32,626 bases of DNA, from positions 1-32,626 of the forward strand of contig JBHGYD010000018.1 in assembly GCA_041920415.1 (NCBI GenBank), written 5' to 3'. Shown here in pieces: positions 7,749 through 17,131 of the stretch. The notes below the pieces were generated by a model. It searched no databases. It saw only the letters and a program-made list of their open reading frames with translations, and was not told where the DNA came from. Origin of the DNA: JBHGYD01 sp041920415 (GTDB taxonomy: Bacteria > Bacillota > Bacilli > Bacillales > Anoxybacillaceae). The position numbers and the translations under genes were made by a program. Each line of letters begins with the position of its first letter. Within the stretch, counting starts at the first letter, position 1.

Positions 7749-8204
7749 ATGGCAAACGAAGTAGAGCCAAAATTAATTGATCCGCTATTTCAAGCGTTGC
7801 AAAAAGAGAGGTTTGTCACGATTGCAACGATCGATTATGAAACAGGCGGACCGAATGTAAGCGCAATCTCTTGGATTTATGCGCCAAGCGAGGAACGGAT
7901 TTATTTTGCAGTCGATAACCGTTCGCGTATCGTGCAAAATATTAAACATAATCCGCTTGTTGTTGTGAATGTCATTGCAAATGAATCGACGTATTCCATT
8001 AACGGAAAAGCGAACATCAAAGTCGAACGAATCGAGGGAATTCCGCTTAAGCTTGCGTTAGTTGAAATCGCCATTACTGAAGTGCGCGATGTGATGTTTT
8101 ACGGTTCGAAAATTTCCGTAGAACCAAAATACGAAAAAACATACGATGCCCAAGCTGCAGCGAAATTAGATCATCAAGTGATGACAGCTTTGCGAAACGC
8201 ATAA
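7749..8204 (+). CDS. Pyridoxamine 5'-phosphate oxidase family (split-barrel flavin-binding) protein
   Basis: This 151-residue protein has the PNPOx-like split barrel: an N-terminal helix, the RFVTIATIDYETGGPNVSAISW strand pair (about residues 20-40), IYFAVDNRSRIVQNIKHNP (about 52-70) with the Ser/Arg/Lys positions that usually contact the FMN phosphate, and a strand with NGKANIK near 85. Family members bind FMN, F420 or heme. The reaction cannot be named from sequence, and the true PNPOx substrate residues are not evident. The start is the ATG at 7749, 5-6 bases after a GGGGGGG ribosome-binding site. A longer version starting at 7695 would run through that site. It is monocistronic with its own terminator. 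Confidence 0.8.
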   Translation: MANEVEPKLIDPLFQALQKERFVTIATIDYETGGPNVSAISWIYAPSEERIYFAVDNRSRIVQNIKHNPLVVVNVIANESTYSINGKANIKVERIEGIPLKLALVEIAITEVRDVMFYGSKISVEPKYEKTYDAQAAAKLDHQVMTALRNA

Positions 8205-8209
8205 ATCGA

Positions 8210-8240
8210 AAAGAGCTTAGCCAAATCGGCTAGGCTCTTT
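8210..8240. terminator. Bidirectional terminator between the PNPOx-like gene and ylaJ
   Basis: The stem AAAGAGCTTAGCC (8210-8222) with GGCTAGGCTCTTT (one T-G wobble) is followed by T-rich sequence on the plus strand and serves the two convergent genes. Confidence 0.8.
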
Positions 8241-8833
8241 TATTTATTTAAATAGTGATTCGATTGTTTCTCTTGGCGTTTGTTTAACTGCTGCTCTTCT
8301 TGTTTATTGAGTTGTGAATCACTTTCTTCGGTTGGGGAAGGGTTTTTTGTTTCAAATAAATCACTAGGAACTTCTGGCATCACGCGACCGACAATCGCAG
8401 CAATCTCATTCATAAATCCACGCACAGGTCGACCGTTATTTACTTCTTGAGCAATTTTCTTTAATCGCGTGTATAAATCAGGGTCAGCGATCACAATGGC
8501 ATTCGCACCGTATGGATCTTTTTGTAAACTTTCTGTCACTGAATATTTAATCGTTCCCACTCGAGAAGGATCAATATTGGCATTCACATCAATGCCGACA
8601 AGGGCGTATTTTCCAACTACGACTGCTGTAGCGTCATTGACATTTGGGACGCTGCTGGCTAGTTTCGCAAGATGTTGGGCGATGTCTTGACCTGATTGGT
8701 TGACCATTTTTTCTTTGGTCGTATTTTTCATTTGAACGAGTGAACGGTCGTTAACGTTTCTTTGCTCATTGGCACCGCATCCGGTCATGAGAAAGAAGGC
8801 GAAGAAAAGAGCAGTAAATCGCTTCATCATCAT
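8240..8833 (-). CDS. ylaJ: YhcN/YlaJ family sporulation lipoprotein
   Basis: This 197-residue lipoprotein has a signal peptide with a hydrophobic core (FTALFFAFFL) and a lipobox ending MTGC at about residue 19. The mature part carries the YhcN/YlaJ domain (about residues 45-150, VPNVNDATAVVVGKYALVGI and the ADPDLYTRLKKI region). A Gln/Glu/Asn/Lys-rich low-complexity tail of about 40 residues follows. Family members are found in the spore inner membrane or during germination, and B. subtilis YlaJ is forespore-expressed. I chose the first ATG of three consecutive ATG codons (8833), 9 bases after GAGGTG. The other two give nearly the same protein. It is divergent from ylaK. Confidence 0.85.
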   Translation of the reverse strand: MMMKRFTALFFAFFLMTGCGANEQRNVNDRSLVQMKNTTKEKMVNQSGQDIAQHLAKLASSVPNVNDATAVVVGKYALVGIDVNANIDPSRVGTIKYSVTESLQKDPYGANAIVIADPDLYTRLKKIAQEVNNGRPVRGFMNEIAAIVGRVMPEVPSDLFETKNPSPTEESDSQLNKQEEQQLNKRQEKQSNHYLNK

Positions 8834-8973
8834 TATGGTTTGCACCTCTATTATATTTTTAACTTTATTTTGCAAACATTCTTCTATCTTTATACATTAC
8901 CTCATACTATATAACAACAGTCCCGTCCAAAAGTTATAAATAACAAAATAAAAGAAATAGGGGGCGTGGAAAT

Positions 8974-10305
8974 TTGGGCAAAAAAATATATGTTTTAGAT
9001 ACAAATGTACTTCTGCAAGACCCTTATTCGATTTTCACGTTTGAGGATAATGAGGTTGTCATTCCTGCTGTTGTATTAGAAGAGGTCGATTCGAAAAAAC
9101 GATATATGGACGAAGTTGGGAGAAATGCACGTCAAGTGTCAAAGCTGATTGACCGTTTGCGTGAAAATGGAAAATTGCATGAAAAAATTCCGTTAGATAA
9201 TGGTGGAGTGCTGCGTATTGAATTAAATCATCGTTCGTTTCAACAACTGCAAGAAATTTTTGTGGAAAAAACAAACGATAATCGTATTTTAGCCGTAGCA
9301 AAAAATTTATCGCTCGAAGAACAAACGAAAGAAAATGGTCGATCTGTTATTTTGGTGAGCAAAGACGCGCTCGTTCGTGTAAAAGCGGATGCGATTGGGC
9401 TACAAGCCGAAGATTTTTTAAGTGACCGTGTTGTCGATATTGAACGTATTTACACAGGATTTCTTGAGCTGTACATAAACACTGAACATTTAGGTCGTTT
9501 TTATGAAAAAGGAGAACTTGTTCTTTCAGAAATTGCGAATCATCCGTTTTATCCTAATCAATTTATTATTATGAAAGACGCGCTTGGCGGCTCTGCATCA
9601 GCACTTGGAATTGTTGATCATACCGGAAAAAAGGTAAAAAAACTAATCTTTCATCATGAACATGTATGGGGAATTCGACCGAGAAACGTTCAGCAAACGA
9701 TGGCGTTTGAGCTATTAATGCGCAAGGACATTTCACTTGTTACGCTAATTGGAAAAGCTGGAACAGGCAAAACGCTACTCACATTAGCAGCAGGGTTAAT
9801 GCAGACGGAAGATCTTGGAACATACAAAAAAATGCTCGTCGCAAGACCCATTGTGCCGGTCGGTAAAGACATTGGATTTTTGCCTGGAGAAAAACAAGAA
9901 AAGCTGCGACCGTGGATGCAACCAATTTTTGATAATCTCGAATATTTATTTAACACGAAAAAGCCGGGAGAATTAGATGCAATTTTAGCAGGGATGAGTT
10001 CGATTGAAGTAGAGGCACTCACATATATACGTGGGCGTAGCTTACCAGAGCAGTTTATTATTATTGATGAGGCACAAAATTTAACGAAACATGAAGTAAA
10101 AACGATTTTAACGCGTGTCGGTGAAAAAAGTAAAATTATTTTAATGGGCGATCCGGAACAAATTGATCATCCATACCTTGATGAGTATAATAATGGACTC
10201 ACGTATGTCGTCGAGAAATTTAAAGAACAAAAAATCGCTGGTCACGTTCGTCTCATAAAAGGAGAGCGCTCTGGATTAGCGCAGCTTGCCGCTGATTTAT
10301 TATAA
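8974..10305 (+). CDS. ylaK: PIN domain / PhoH-like ATPase (YlaK)
   Basis: This 443-residue two-domain protein combines an N-terminal PIN ribonuclease fold (about residues 4-140) with a C-terminal PhoH-type RecA-like ATPase (about 235-443). The PIN acidic residues include Asp9 (VLDTN), Glu37 and Asp102 (NDNRIL). The Walker A motif is GKAGTGKT at 260-267 and Walker B is IIIDEAQN with DEAQ at 365-368. PIN-PhoH proteins of the PhoH2 type have RNA helicase/RNase activity in mycobacteria, and the role in Bacillus is not established. The TTG start at 8974 is supported by GGGGGCG 8 bases upstream and by the short lead into KIYVLDTN. No ATG exists before the PIN motif. Confidence 0.93.
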   Translation: MGKKIYVLDTNVLLQDPYSIFTFEDNEVVIPAVVLEEVDSKKRYMDEVGRNARQVSKLIDRLRENGKLHEKIPLDNGGVLRIELNHRSFQQLQEIFVEKTNDNRILAVAKNLSLEEQTKENGRSVILVSKDALVRVKADAIGLQAEDFLSDRVVDIERIYTGFLELYINTEHLGRFYEKGELVLSEIANHPFYPNQFIIMKDALGGSASALGIVDHTGKKVKKLIFHHEHVWGIRPRNVQQTMAFELLMRKDISLVTLIGKAGTGKTLLTLAAGLMQTEDLGTYKKMLVARPIVPVGKDIGFLPGEKQEKLRPWMQPIFDNLEYLFNTKKPGELDAILAGMSSIEVEALTYIRGRSLPEQFIIIDEAQNLTKHEVKTILTRVGEKSKIILMGDPEQIDHPYLDEYNNGLTYVVEKFKEQKIAGHVRLIKGERSGLAQLAADLL

Positions 10306-10312
10306 GAGAAAA

Positions 10313-10339
10313 GGATGTCTCATCACAGATGAGACATCC
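10313..10339 (-). terminator. Terminator hairpin between ylaK and ylaL
   Basis: A perfect 12-bp stem (GGATGTCTCATC, 10313-10324, with 10328-10339) has an ACA loop. On the minus strand it is followed by TTTTCTCTT, so it mainly ends ylaL. On the plus strand no T tract follows, so it is at best a weak terminator for ylaK. Confidence 0.75.
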
Positions 10340-10344
10340 GCACT

Positions 10345-10845
10345 TTACCCAATGATAAAACGACGAACGTGCGTAATTGGCTTATGTCGGTTCGAACCGT
10401 TTCCAAAATAGAAATGAACCGGACCGTCCTCTTTTAAAGGTTTTCCGTCTTTTGAAAAACCGAGAATTGCTTCATATGCTTGTTCAAGTGGAATCGTAAC
10501 TTCACCATTCTCAGTTACAATTGTTAGCGTCGTTGCTTCAGGAAGCGCTTCCGCATTGCGTAAAAATGGTGCAAGCGGCATTGCGAATGTTCCAGTGATG
10601 ATTTTCTCTTTCGCAAATGTTTTTTCTGTTTTTAACGTTGGCGGTAGCACAGCCCCTTCTTGAATTTCGCGATCCCAATAAGCAGAAATTTTTTTGATCT
10701 CATCCTCTTCCTGTGGCTGTTCCTCTTTTTGGCCAGAAAAATATGTATGCAAATCCACTTTACGGTCGTCAAAAATCCATACACCTGGGTCAAGTGTAAT
10801 CGAGAATTTCACTTTTCCTGTAATCGGAATAATGTTATCCATCAT
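10345..10845 (-). CDS. ylaL: YlaL-like conserved protein of unknown function
   Basis: This 166-residue soluble protein is rich in beta strands and acidic in the middle (QKEEQPQEEDEIKK). It opens with MMDNIIPITGKVKFSITLDPGVWIFDDRKVDL and ends HKPITHVRRFIIG. Size and position between ylaK and ylaN match B. subtilis YlaL. Databases sometimes label such proteins peptidyl-prolyl isomerase, but I see no parvulin, FKBP or cyclophilin motif. The start is the ATG at 10845, 6 bases after GGAGGAG. The adjacent second ATG is equally possible, and a GTG at 10860 overlaps the ribosome-binding site. Confidence 0.8.
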   Translation of the reverse strand: MMDNIIPITGKVKFSITLDPGVWIFDDRKVDLHTYFSGQKEEQPQEEDEIKKISAYWDREIQEGAVLPPTLKTEKTFAKEKIITGTFAMPLAPFLRNAEALPEATTLTIVTENGEVTIPLEQAYEAILGFSKDGKPLKEDGPVHFYFGNGSNRHKPITHVRRFIIG

Positions 10846-10998
10846 AACGCTCTCCTCCACATCCTTTGTTGTTTTTAGTATAATAACAATTTAAAGATTT
10901 GTCATGTCCGAGCATTTGTGACAAGTCTTTCATCTTGCAAAATTCTTCAATTCACGTTAAGATTTATAGAAGGATTAGGGGAGAACGGAGGGATCGAT

Positions 10999-11286
10999 GT
11001 GACGGAGGATACGATTAACTATCGCGAAAAAGCGTACGCGCTTCTGAAAACAGATGCGGATAAGATTGTCAAGCTCATTCAAGTACAAATGGATAACTTA
11101 ACAATGCCCCAATGCCCTCTTTATGAAGAAGTGCTTGATACACAAATGTTTGGTTTGTCGCGCGAAATTGATTTCGCGATTCGCTTAGGTCTTGTCGATG
11201 AAAAGGATGGAAAAGCGCTTCTTGATACATTAGAACGGGAGCTTTCAGCGCTTCATGAAGCTTCTACGAAAAAACGCGTACGATAA
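10999..11286 (+). CDS. ylaN: YlaN family iron-responsive Fur-interacting protein (UPF0358)
   Basis: This small helical protein of 95 residues is very close to B. subtilis YlaN. The invariant block QVQMDNLTMPQCPLYEEV is followed by DTQMFGLSREIDFAIRLGLV. In B. subtilis and Staphylococcus aureus, YlaN has been reported to bind the ferric-uptake regulator Fur and to be needed when iron is scarce. I use a GTG start at 10999, placed 8 bases after CGGAGGG, which gives the usual short N-terminus. Upstream in-frame codons would add about 27 unrelated residues. B. subtilis has a glutaminase gene (ylaM) between ylaL and ylaN, and none is present here. It has its own terminator. Confidence 0.92.
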   Translation: MTEDTINYREKAYALLKTDADKIVKLIQVQMDNLTMPQCPLYEEVLDTQMFGLSREIDFAIRLGLVDEKDGKALLDTLERELSALHEASTKKRVR

Positions 11287-11297
11287 CGATAAAAGTT

Positions 11298-11337
11298 AAC
11301 TCAAACGGTTGAAGTCGCAACAATCGTTTGAGTTTTT
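11298..11337 (+). terminator. ylaN terminator
   Basis: Stem AACTCAAACG (11298-11307) pairs with CGTTTGAGTT (11325-11334). An inner GTTG/CAAC stem extends it with an AAT bulge, and TTT follows. Confidence 0.75.
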
Positions 11338-11409
11338 GTGTTTTTGGAAGGAAAAACGAATCTTGTTACGAATTTAATTATAGTACAATAGCGGTAAGGA
11401 AGAGGAAAG

Positions 11410-12630
11410 ATGGATAAGCAATTAATCAAAAAAATTATCAAATCATATGACTATCCTTTAATGATTGCGATCTGGATGCTTGCGTTGTTTGGGCTCATTA
11501 TGGTGTATAGCTCCAGCATGGTGTCTGCTGTGATTCGGTTTGGAGTGCCAAGCGATTATTTTTACCAAAAGCAAAAAATGTGGCTTATTGCTGCAGCAGT
11601 TTGTTTTTTATGCATGCTTATTGTTCCGTACAAACTGTTAGCGAATAAAAAGTTTGTTCAGGCGATTTTTTGCATTTCTCCATTGCTGTTGATTGCTGTT
11701 GCTTTTGTTGGTCATACAGCGAATAATGCGACAAGTTGGTTTAAATTTGGTTTTTTTAGTGTGCAGCCGGCTGAGCTAGTAAAGCTAGGTTTAATTATTT
11801 ATTTAGCTGCTGTATTTGCCAATAAACAAAAAAAATTATCACAGTCGGTAAAAGGAAAAGTATTTCCTATTTATTATACATTATTTATTTGTTTCCTCAT
11901 TGCGATTCAACCAGACTTCGGTACAGCGATGATCGTTTTTCTCATCGCTTCATGTTTGATTTTTTCATCTGGGTTGAGTTTTCGTTTATTATTTAAGCAA
12001 CTATTGTTTTTTATGATGATTATGGCTGTAATCTCTCCACTTATTTTTTCGTTTATGGGAGAAGAAATTTTTTCAAAAGAGCGAATGTCACGTATTTACG
12101 GATTTCTTCATCCGTTTAAATACGCCGATGACGCGGGGTTTCAATTAGTGAATTCTTACTTAGCGATCGGGCTGGGGGGATTAAAAGGGCTTGGATTAGG
12201 AAAAAGCATCCAAAAATACGGGTATTTGCCGGAGTCGCATACGGACTTTATTATGTCAGTTATTGCTGAAGAACTAGGCTTATTTGGAGTAGCTTTTGTA
12301 CTGTTCTTATTAGCCTTTATTGTCTTGCGTGGATTGTTCATCGCAAGAAAATGCAACGATGCGTTTGGCAGCTTGCTTGCGATTGGCATTTCCGCTATGA
12401 TTGGCATTCAAACATTCATTAATGTAGGTGGTGTAGTAGGACTGATTCCAATTACTGGTGTTCCTCTCCCGTTAGTGAGCTACGGTGGTTCCTCTCTCGT
12501 TCTTTTTATGACTTCGCTTGGTGTGTTAGTGAATATATCTATGTTCACAAAATACGAAGCGAACTATAAAGAAAAGGCGAAAACGGTAGATGCGGCAAAA
12601 AAACCGCAAAAAAAAGGTCTGACTTTTTAG
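11410..12630 (+). CDS. ftsW: Septal peptidoglycan glycosyltransferase FtsW (SEDS family)
   Basis: This 406-residue polytopic membrane protein has about ten transmembrane helices and polymerises lipid II at the division septum with a partner class B PBP. SEDS signatures are visible: MVYSSS near residue 32, ATSWFKFG then VQPAELVKLGLIIYLA near 107-130, QPDFGTAMI near 165, and the C-terminal GVVGLIPITGVPLPLVSYGGSS block near 343-364. The last two motifs contain the conserved catalytic-region Asp and the lipid II groove. A Lys-rich cytoplasmic tail ends the protein. The ATG follows GGAAGAGG. A plausible promoter lies just upstream (TTGTTA and TACAAT, 15-base spacing), which is suboptimal. Position before pycA fixes FtsW over RodA or SpoVE. 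Confidence 0.93.
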   Translation: MDKQLIKKIIKSYDYPLMIAIWMLALFGLIMVYSSSMVSAVIRFGVPSDYFYQKQKMWLIAAAVCFLCMLIVPYKLLANKKFVQAIFCISPLLLIAVAFVGHTANNATSWFKFGFFSVQPAELVKLGLIIYLAAVFANKQKKLSQSVKGKVFPIYYTLFICFLIAIQPDFGTAMIVFLIASCLIFSSGLSFRLLFKQLLFFMMIMAVISPLIFSFMGEEIFSKERMSRIYGFLHPFKYADDAGFQLVNSYLAIGLGGLKGLGLGKSIQKYGYLPESHTDFIMSVIAEELGLFGVAFVLFLLAFIVLRGLFIARKCNDAFGSLLAIGISAMIGIQTFINVGGVVGLIPITGVPLPLVSYGGSSLVLFMTSLGVLVNISMFTKYEANYKEKAKTVDAAKKPQKKGLTF

Positions 12631-12695
12631 AAAATGTATTTACAAATATAAAAAACCGTTATAGTTTTATTAGAAAGAGGGGAGAGGAGTAAGAC

Positions 12696-15600
12696 ATGAA
12701 AAATCGTCGAATTAACAAAGTACTTGTCGCAAACCGCGGTGAAATTGCGATTCGCGTATTTCGCGCATGCAATGAGCTCGGCATTCGTACCGTTGCTATT
12801 TATTCAAAAGAGGATGCCGGCTCTTACCATCGTTATAAAGCGGATGAAGCGTATTTAGTTGGCGAAGGAAAAAAGCCGATTGAAGCTTACTTAGATATCG
12901 AAGGGATTATTAAGATTGCGAAAGCTCATGATGTCGATGCGATTCATCCAGGCTATGGATTTCTTTCGGAAAACATTCAGTTTGCGAAACGCTGCGCGGA
13001 AGAAGGAATGATTTTTATTGGACCAAACGAAGAGCATTTAGATATGTTTGGTGATAAAGTGAAAGCTCGCCATCAAGCGGAATTGGCGGGAATTCCTGTC
13101 ATTCCAGGCAGCGATGGTCCGGTACATAGCCTAGAAGAAGTGATTCGTTTCGGGGAAACATATGGTTATCCGATCATTATCAAAGCCGCTTTAGGTGGCG
13201 GCGGACGCGGTATGCGGATCGTTCGCTCGAAAGCAGAAGTAAAAGAATCGTATGAGCGTGCGAAATCGGAAGCCAAAGCCGCTTTTGGTAGCGATGACGT
13301 CTATGTCGAAAAGCTCATTGAAAAACCAAAACATATTGAAGTTCAAATTCTTGGAGACTATGAAGGAAATATCGTTCACTTATATGAACGTGATTGTTCG
13401 GTGCAACGACGCCACCAAAAAGTTGTGGAGATCGCGCCAAGCGTTTCGCTGTCAGAAAAGCTTCGTCATGACATTTGCGAAGCGGCGGTCAAATTAATGA
13501 GAAATGTCGGTTACGTGAATGCGGGGACGGTGGAGTTTCTCGTTTCTGGCGATCAATTTTATTTCATTGAAGTGAATCCGCGCATTCAAGTGGAACATAC
13601 GATTACCGAAATGATTACCGGAATTGATATTGTACAATCGCAAATTTTAATTGCAGAAGGACATTCTCTTCATAGCGAAAAGGTCGGTATTCCGAAACAA
13701 GAAGATATTCGCGTTAACGGCTATGCGATTCAATCACGCGTAACAACAGAAGATCCGTTAAATAACTTTATGCCTGATACCGGTAAAATTATGGCGTACC
13801 GTTCCGGTGGCGGTTTCGGTGTTCGATTAGATGCCGGAAACGGATTCCAAGGAGCGGTCATTACACCGCATTATGATTCGTTACTTGTGAAATTGTCCAC
13901 ATGGGCCTTAACATTTGAGCAAGCTGCGCGAAAAATGTTACGTAATTTGCGTGAGTTCCGCATTCGTGGCATTAAAACGAATATCCCGTTTTTGGAAAAT
14001 GTTGTACAACATCCAAAGTTTTTATCAGGGGAGTACGATACATCATTCATTGATTCATCACCGGAACTATTTATATTTCCAAAACGAAAAGATCGCGGTA
14101 CGAAAATGCTCACTTATATCGGGAATGTGACAGTGAACGGGTTCCCAGGCATCGGTAAGAAAAAGAAACCGGTTTTTGAAAAGCCGCGCATTCCAAAAAT
14201 CGATTACTCTCAGTCAATTCCACACGGAACAAAACAAATTCTTGATGAACGCGGAGCAGAAGGGCTTGTCGCATGGATTAAAGAGCAAAAACAAGTGCTG
14301 TTAACGGATACGACGTTTCGCGATGCCCATCAATCGCTGTTAGCAACGCGCGTTCGGACAACCGATTTAGTTCATATTGCGGAGCCAACCGCACGATTGT
14401 TACCAAACTTATTTTCTCTTGAAATGTGGGGCGGTGCAACGTTCGATGTCGCTTATCGTTTTCTAAAAGAGGACCCATGGGATCGGTTATTGAAGCTGCG
14501 GGAACGAATCCCGAATGTATTGTTCCAAATGTTATTGCGTTCGGCCAATGCGGTTGGCTATAAGAACTATCCGGACAATGTCATTCGCGAGTTTGTTGAG
14601 AAATCGGCTTACGCTGGCATTGATGTATTCCGCATTTTTGATAGTTTGAACTGGGTTAAAGGGATGACAATCGCGATTGATGCGGTCAGACAAACGGGAA
14701 AAATTGCGGAAGCAGCGATTTGTTATACAGGAGATATTTTAGACCCAACGCGTCCAAAGTATAATCTTGATTACTATAAAGCGTTGGCCAAGGAATTGGA
14801 ACAAGCGGGCGCGCATATTTTAGCAATTAAAGATATGGCTGGACTATTAAAACCGCAAGCGGCCTATGTGCTCATTTCCGCTTTAAAAGAAACTGTCAAC
14901 ATCCCGATTCATCTTCATACGCACGATACAAGCGGAAACGGTATTTATATGTACGCAAAAGCGATTGAAGCCGGAGTCGATATCGTCGATGTGGCCATTA
15001 GCTCCATGGCCGGCTTAACGTCACAGCCGAGCGTGAATACATTGTATTACGCATTGGAAGGAACAGAGCGTGCTCCACATGTTGATATTAACGGATTAGA
15101 ACAACTTTCTCGTTACTGGGAAGATGTGCGCAAGTTTTATCAAGAATTTGAAAGTGGAATGAATGCGCCGCATACGGAAGTATATATGCATGAAATGCCT
15201 GGGGGACAATACAGTAACCTTCAACAACAAGCAAAGGCGGTTGGACTTGGTGACCGATGGGATGAAGTGAAAGAAATGTATCGACGCGTCAATGACATGT
15301 TCGGTGATATTGTCAAAGTTACTCCTTCATCTAAAGTGGTTGGCGATATGGCACTTTATATGGTGCAAAATAATTTGACGGAAAAGGATATTTACGAACG
15401 TGGAGAAACGCTTGATTTCCCAGATTCCGTTGTCGAAATGTTCGAAGGGTATTTAGGACAACCGCACGGCGGCTTTCCAGAAGAGTTACAGCGCATTATT
15501 TTAAAAGGGCGCGAACCGATTACGGTTAGACCGGGCGAACTGTTAGAGCCAGTCGATTTTGATAAAATAAAAGAAGAATTGTTCCATGCGTTAGACCGAC

Positions 15601-16139
15601 AAGCAACCGATTTTGATGCCATTGCCTATGCTCTTTATCCAAAAGTGTTTCTTGAATATACACAGGCCGTCGAAAAATTTGGTGATATCTCTGTCCTTGA
15701 TACACCGACATTCTTATATGGTATGCGGCTTGGAGAAGAAATTGAGGTTGAAATTGAAAAAGGAAAAACGTTAATTGTGAAATTGGTCGCGATTGGTCAG
15801 CCGCAAGCAGATGGTACGCGCGTCGTGTATTTTGAATTAAATGGTCAACCGCGCGAGGTCATTATTCGAGATGAAAGCATTAAATCAGCAGTTGTTGAGC
15901 GGATAAAAGCGGATAAAAACAACTCGAACCATATCGCGGCAACGATGCCTGGAACGGTCGTAAAAGTGCTGGTGGAAAAGGGAGAGAAAGTGAATAAAGG
16001 TGACCATCTCATGATTACAGAAGCGATGAAAATGGAGACAACGGTACAAGCACCGTTTTCTGGAATTATTAAAGATATTTACGTGAAAAATGGAGATGCC
16101 ATTCAAACAGGGGATTTGCTTATTGAATTAACGAAATAA
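12696..16139 (+). CDS. pycA: Pyruvate carboxylase
   Basis: This complete 1147-residue biotin enzyme converts pyruvate, bicarbonate and ATP to oxaloacetate to refill the TCA cycle. The order is: biotin carboxylase (about 1-460, ATP-grasp glycine loop GGGGRGM at 167-173); carboxyltransferase (about 530-800, TTFRDAHQS near 537 and the carboxylated metal-ligand lysine Lys712 in AIKDMAGL); the PYC/OADA allosteric and tetramerisation region; and the C-terminal biotinyl domain with biotin-accepting Lys1112 in EAMKMET. The ATG follows GAGGGGAGAGGAG. A -10 like TATAGT lies about 27 bases upstream with a poor -35. It forms its own unit, ended by the terminator shared with ctaA. The bacillar enzymes of this type are acetyl-CoA activated, though this cannot be read from sequence. 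Confidence 0.97.
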   Translation: MKNRRINKVLVANRGEIAIRVFRACNELGIRTVAIYSKEDAGSYHRYKADEAYLVGEGKKPIEAYLDIEGIIKIAKAHDVDAIHPGYGFLSENIQFAKRCAEEGMIFIGPNEEHLDMFGDKVKARHQAELAGIPVIPGSDGPVHSLEEVIRFGETYGYPIIIKAALGGGGRGMRIVRSKAEVKESYERAKSEAKAAFGSDDVYVEKLIEKPKHIEVQILGDYEGNIVHLYERDCSVQRRHQKVVEIAPSVSLSEKLRHDICEAAVKLMRNVGYVNAGTVEFLVSGDQFYFIEVNPRIQVEHTITEMITGIDIVQSQILIAEGHSLHSEKVGIPKQEDIRVNGYAIQSRVTTEDPLNNFMPDTGKIMAYRSGGGFGVRLDAGNGFQGAVITPHYDSLLVKLSTWALTFEQAARKMLRNLREFRIRGIKTNIPFLENVVQHPKFLSGEYDTSFIDSSPELFIFPKRKDRGTKMLTYIGNVTVNGFPGIGKKKKPVFEKPRIPKIDYSQSIPHGTKQILDERGAEGLVAWIKEQKQVLLTDTTFRDAHQSLLATRVRTTDLVHIAEPTARLLPNLFSLEMWGGATFDVAYRFLKEDPWDRLLKLRERIPNVLFQMLLRSANAVGYKNYPDNVIREFVEKSAYAGIDVFRIFDSLNWVKGMTIAIDAVRQTGKIAEAAICYTGDILDPTRPKYNLDYYKALAKELEQAGAHILAIKDMAGLLKPQAAYVLISALKETVNIPIHLHTHDTSGNGIYMYAKAIEAGVDIVDVAISSMAGLTSQPSVNTLYYALEGTERAPHVDINGLEQLSRYWEDVRKFYQEFESGMNAPHTEVYMHEMPGGQYSNLQQQAKAVGLGDRWDEVKEMYRRVNDMFGDIVKVTPSSKVVGDMALYMVQNNLTEKDIYERGETLDFPDSVVEMFEGYLGQPHGGFPEELQRIILKGREPITVRPGELLEPVDFDKIKEELFHALDRQATDFDAIAYALYPKVFLEYTQAVEKFGDISVLDTPTFLYGMRLGEEIEVEIEKGKTLIVKLVAIGQPQADGTRVVYFELNGQPREVIIRDESIKSAVVERIKADKNNSNHIAATMPGTVVKVLVEKGEKVNKGDHLMITEAMKMETTVQAPFSGIIKDIYVKNGDAIQTGDLLIELTK

Positions 16140-16144
16140 TCAAA

Positions 16145-16177
16145 AGGCGCTGGAAACATCCAGCGCCTATTTTATTT
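16145..16177. terminator. Bidirectional terminator between pycA and ctaA
   Basis: A perfect 9-bp GC-rich stem (AGGCGCTGG with CCAGCGCCT) is followed by T-rich sequence on both strands and serves the convergent pycA and ctaA genes. Confidence 0.85.
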
Positions 16178-17131
16178 TACGATCATTGATGGGATAGTTT
16201 GTACCTTACGCTTCAATTGTGCTAATTGTTGTTCATTTCGCTTGCTGCGTACGGCCAATAATAATAAATAACTGAGCACCCCAAATAAACATGAAATAAA
16301 AAATGCATGAGCTAAAGCGATGTACAAATTTAATTGGGTGAAGATAATAAGCGCCCCGGTTGTCATTTGAAGCAATACGAGAATAAGTGCAGCGATCCAT
16401 CCCCAATAAATGACACGTTGATGTTTATGATATTTTATAGCGCGAATGGTCGCGGCGAAAATCCAAATGACAATCAATCCAGCCGCAAGACGATGGCCCA
16501 TTTGAATCCATTCGTGAAGTTGAACAGGAATGATGCGCGTATTCGAACAAAGCGGCCAACTAGGACACGCTAAACTCGCATGTTTATGACGCACTAGCGC
16601 ACCCGTATAGACGACGATATAACAATAACTGATAATTCCATAAATATGAAATTTCATTTTTGAATCGATGACTAACGAGTCAGCATCAAATTTTTTATCA
16701 ACTTCAAAAATTAACAACGTCAATAAGAAAACAGAAGCAAAGGAAATGAGCGAAATTCCGAAATGTAAGGCGAGCACAAAATCGGATTGTCCCCACACGA
16801 CGGCTGCTGCTCCAATTAATGCTTGTAACACGAGAAAAAGAAAGGAAACGATCGCCAAAAACTTTGTCTCGCGAACGTGTCCAATCGCTCGCCATGCCCA
16901 AATCGATAATACGAGTACCATGATTCCTGATAAACCAGACACGACGCGGTGGCTAAGCTCGATCACTAATTCAGGGGTAATGTTAGAAGGAATGAGTTTG
17001 CCATGGCAAAGTGGCCAAGATCGTCCACATCCCATTCCTGAGCCTGTTTTTGTTACTAATGCGCCTCCAATGAGCACAAACAACATCGCGATCGTTGTCA
17101 ACAAAGAAAACCATTTTAATGCACGTTGCAA
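16172..17131 (-). CDS. ctaA: Heme A synthase CtaA
   Basis: This 319-residue membrane protein oxidises the C8 methyl group of heme O to the formyl group of heme A. It shows eight transmembrane helices in two four-helix halves. The N-terminal half has the redox cysteine pair Cys35/Cys42 in GCGRSWPLC on the extracytoplasmic loop and a heme ligand His in IELSHRVVSG near 61. The C-terminal half repeats the pattern with ACPSWPLC and QMGHRLAAG. The start is a TTG at 17131, 7 bases after GAAGGTG, giving MQRALKWFSLLTT as in the family. It is divergent from ctaB across a 502-base regulatory gap, and its product feeds the caa3 oxidase encoded next door. Confidence 0.93.
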   Translation of the reverse strand: MQRALKWFSLLTTIAMLFVLIGGALVTKTGSGMGCGRSWPLCHGKLIPSNITPELVIELSHRVVSGLSGIMVLVLSIWAWRAIGHVRETKFLAIVSFLFLVLQALIGAAAVVWGQSDFVLALHFGISLISFASVFLLTLLIFEVDKKFDADSLVIDSKMKFHIYGIISYCYIVVYTGALVRHKHASLACPSWPLCSNTRIIPVQLHEWIQMGHRLAAGLIVIWIFAATIRAIKYHKHQRVIYWGWIAALILVLLQMTTGALIIFTQLNLYIALAHAFFISCLFGVLSYLLLLAVRSKRNEQQLAQLKRKVQTIPSMIVK

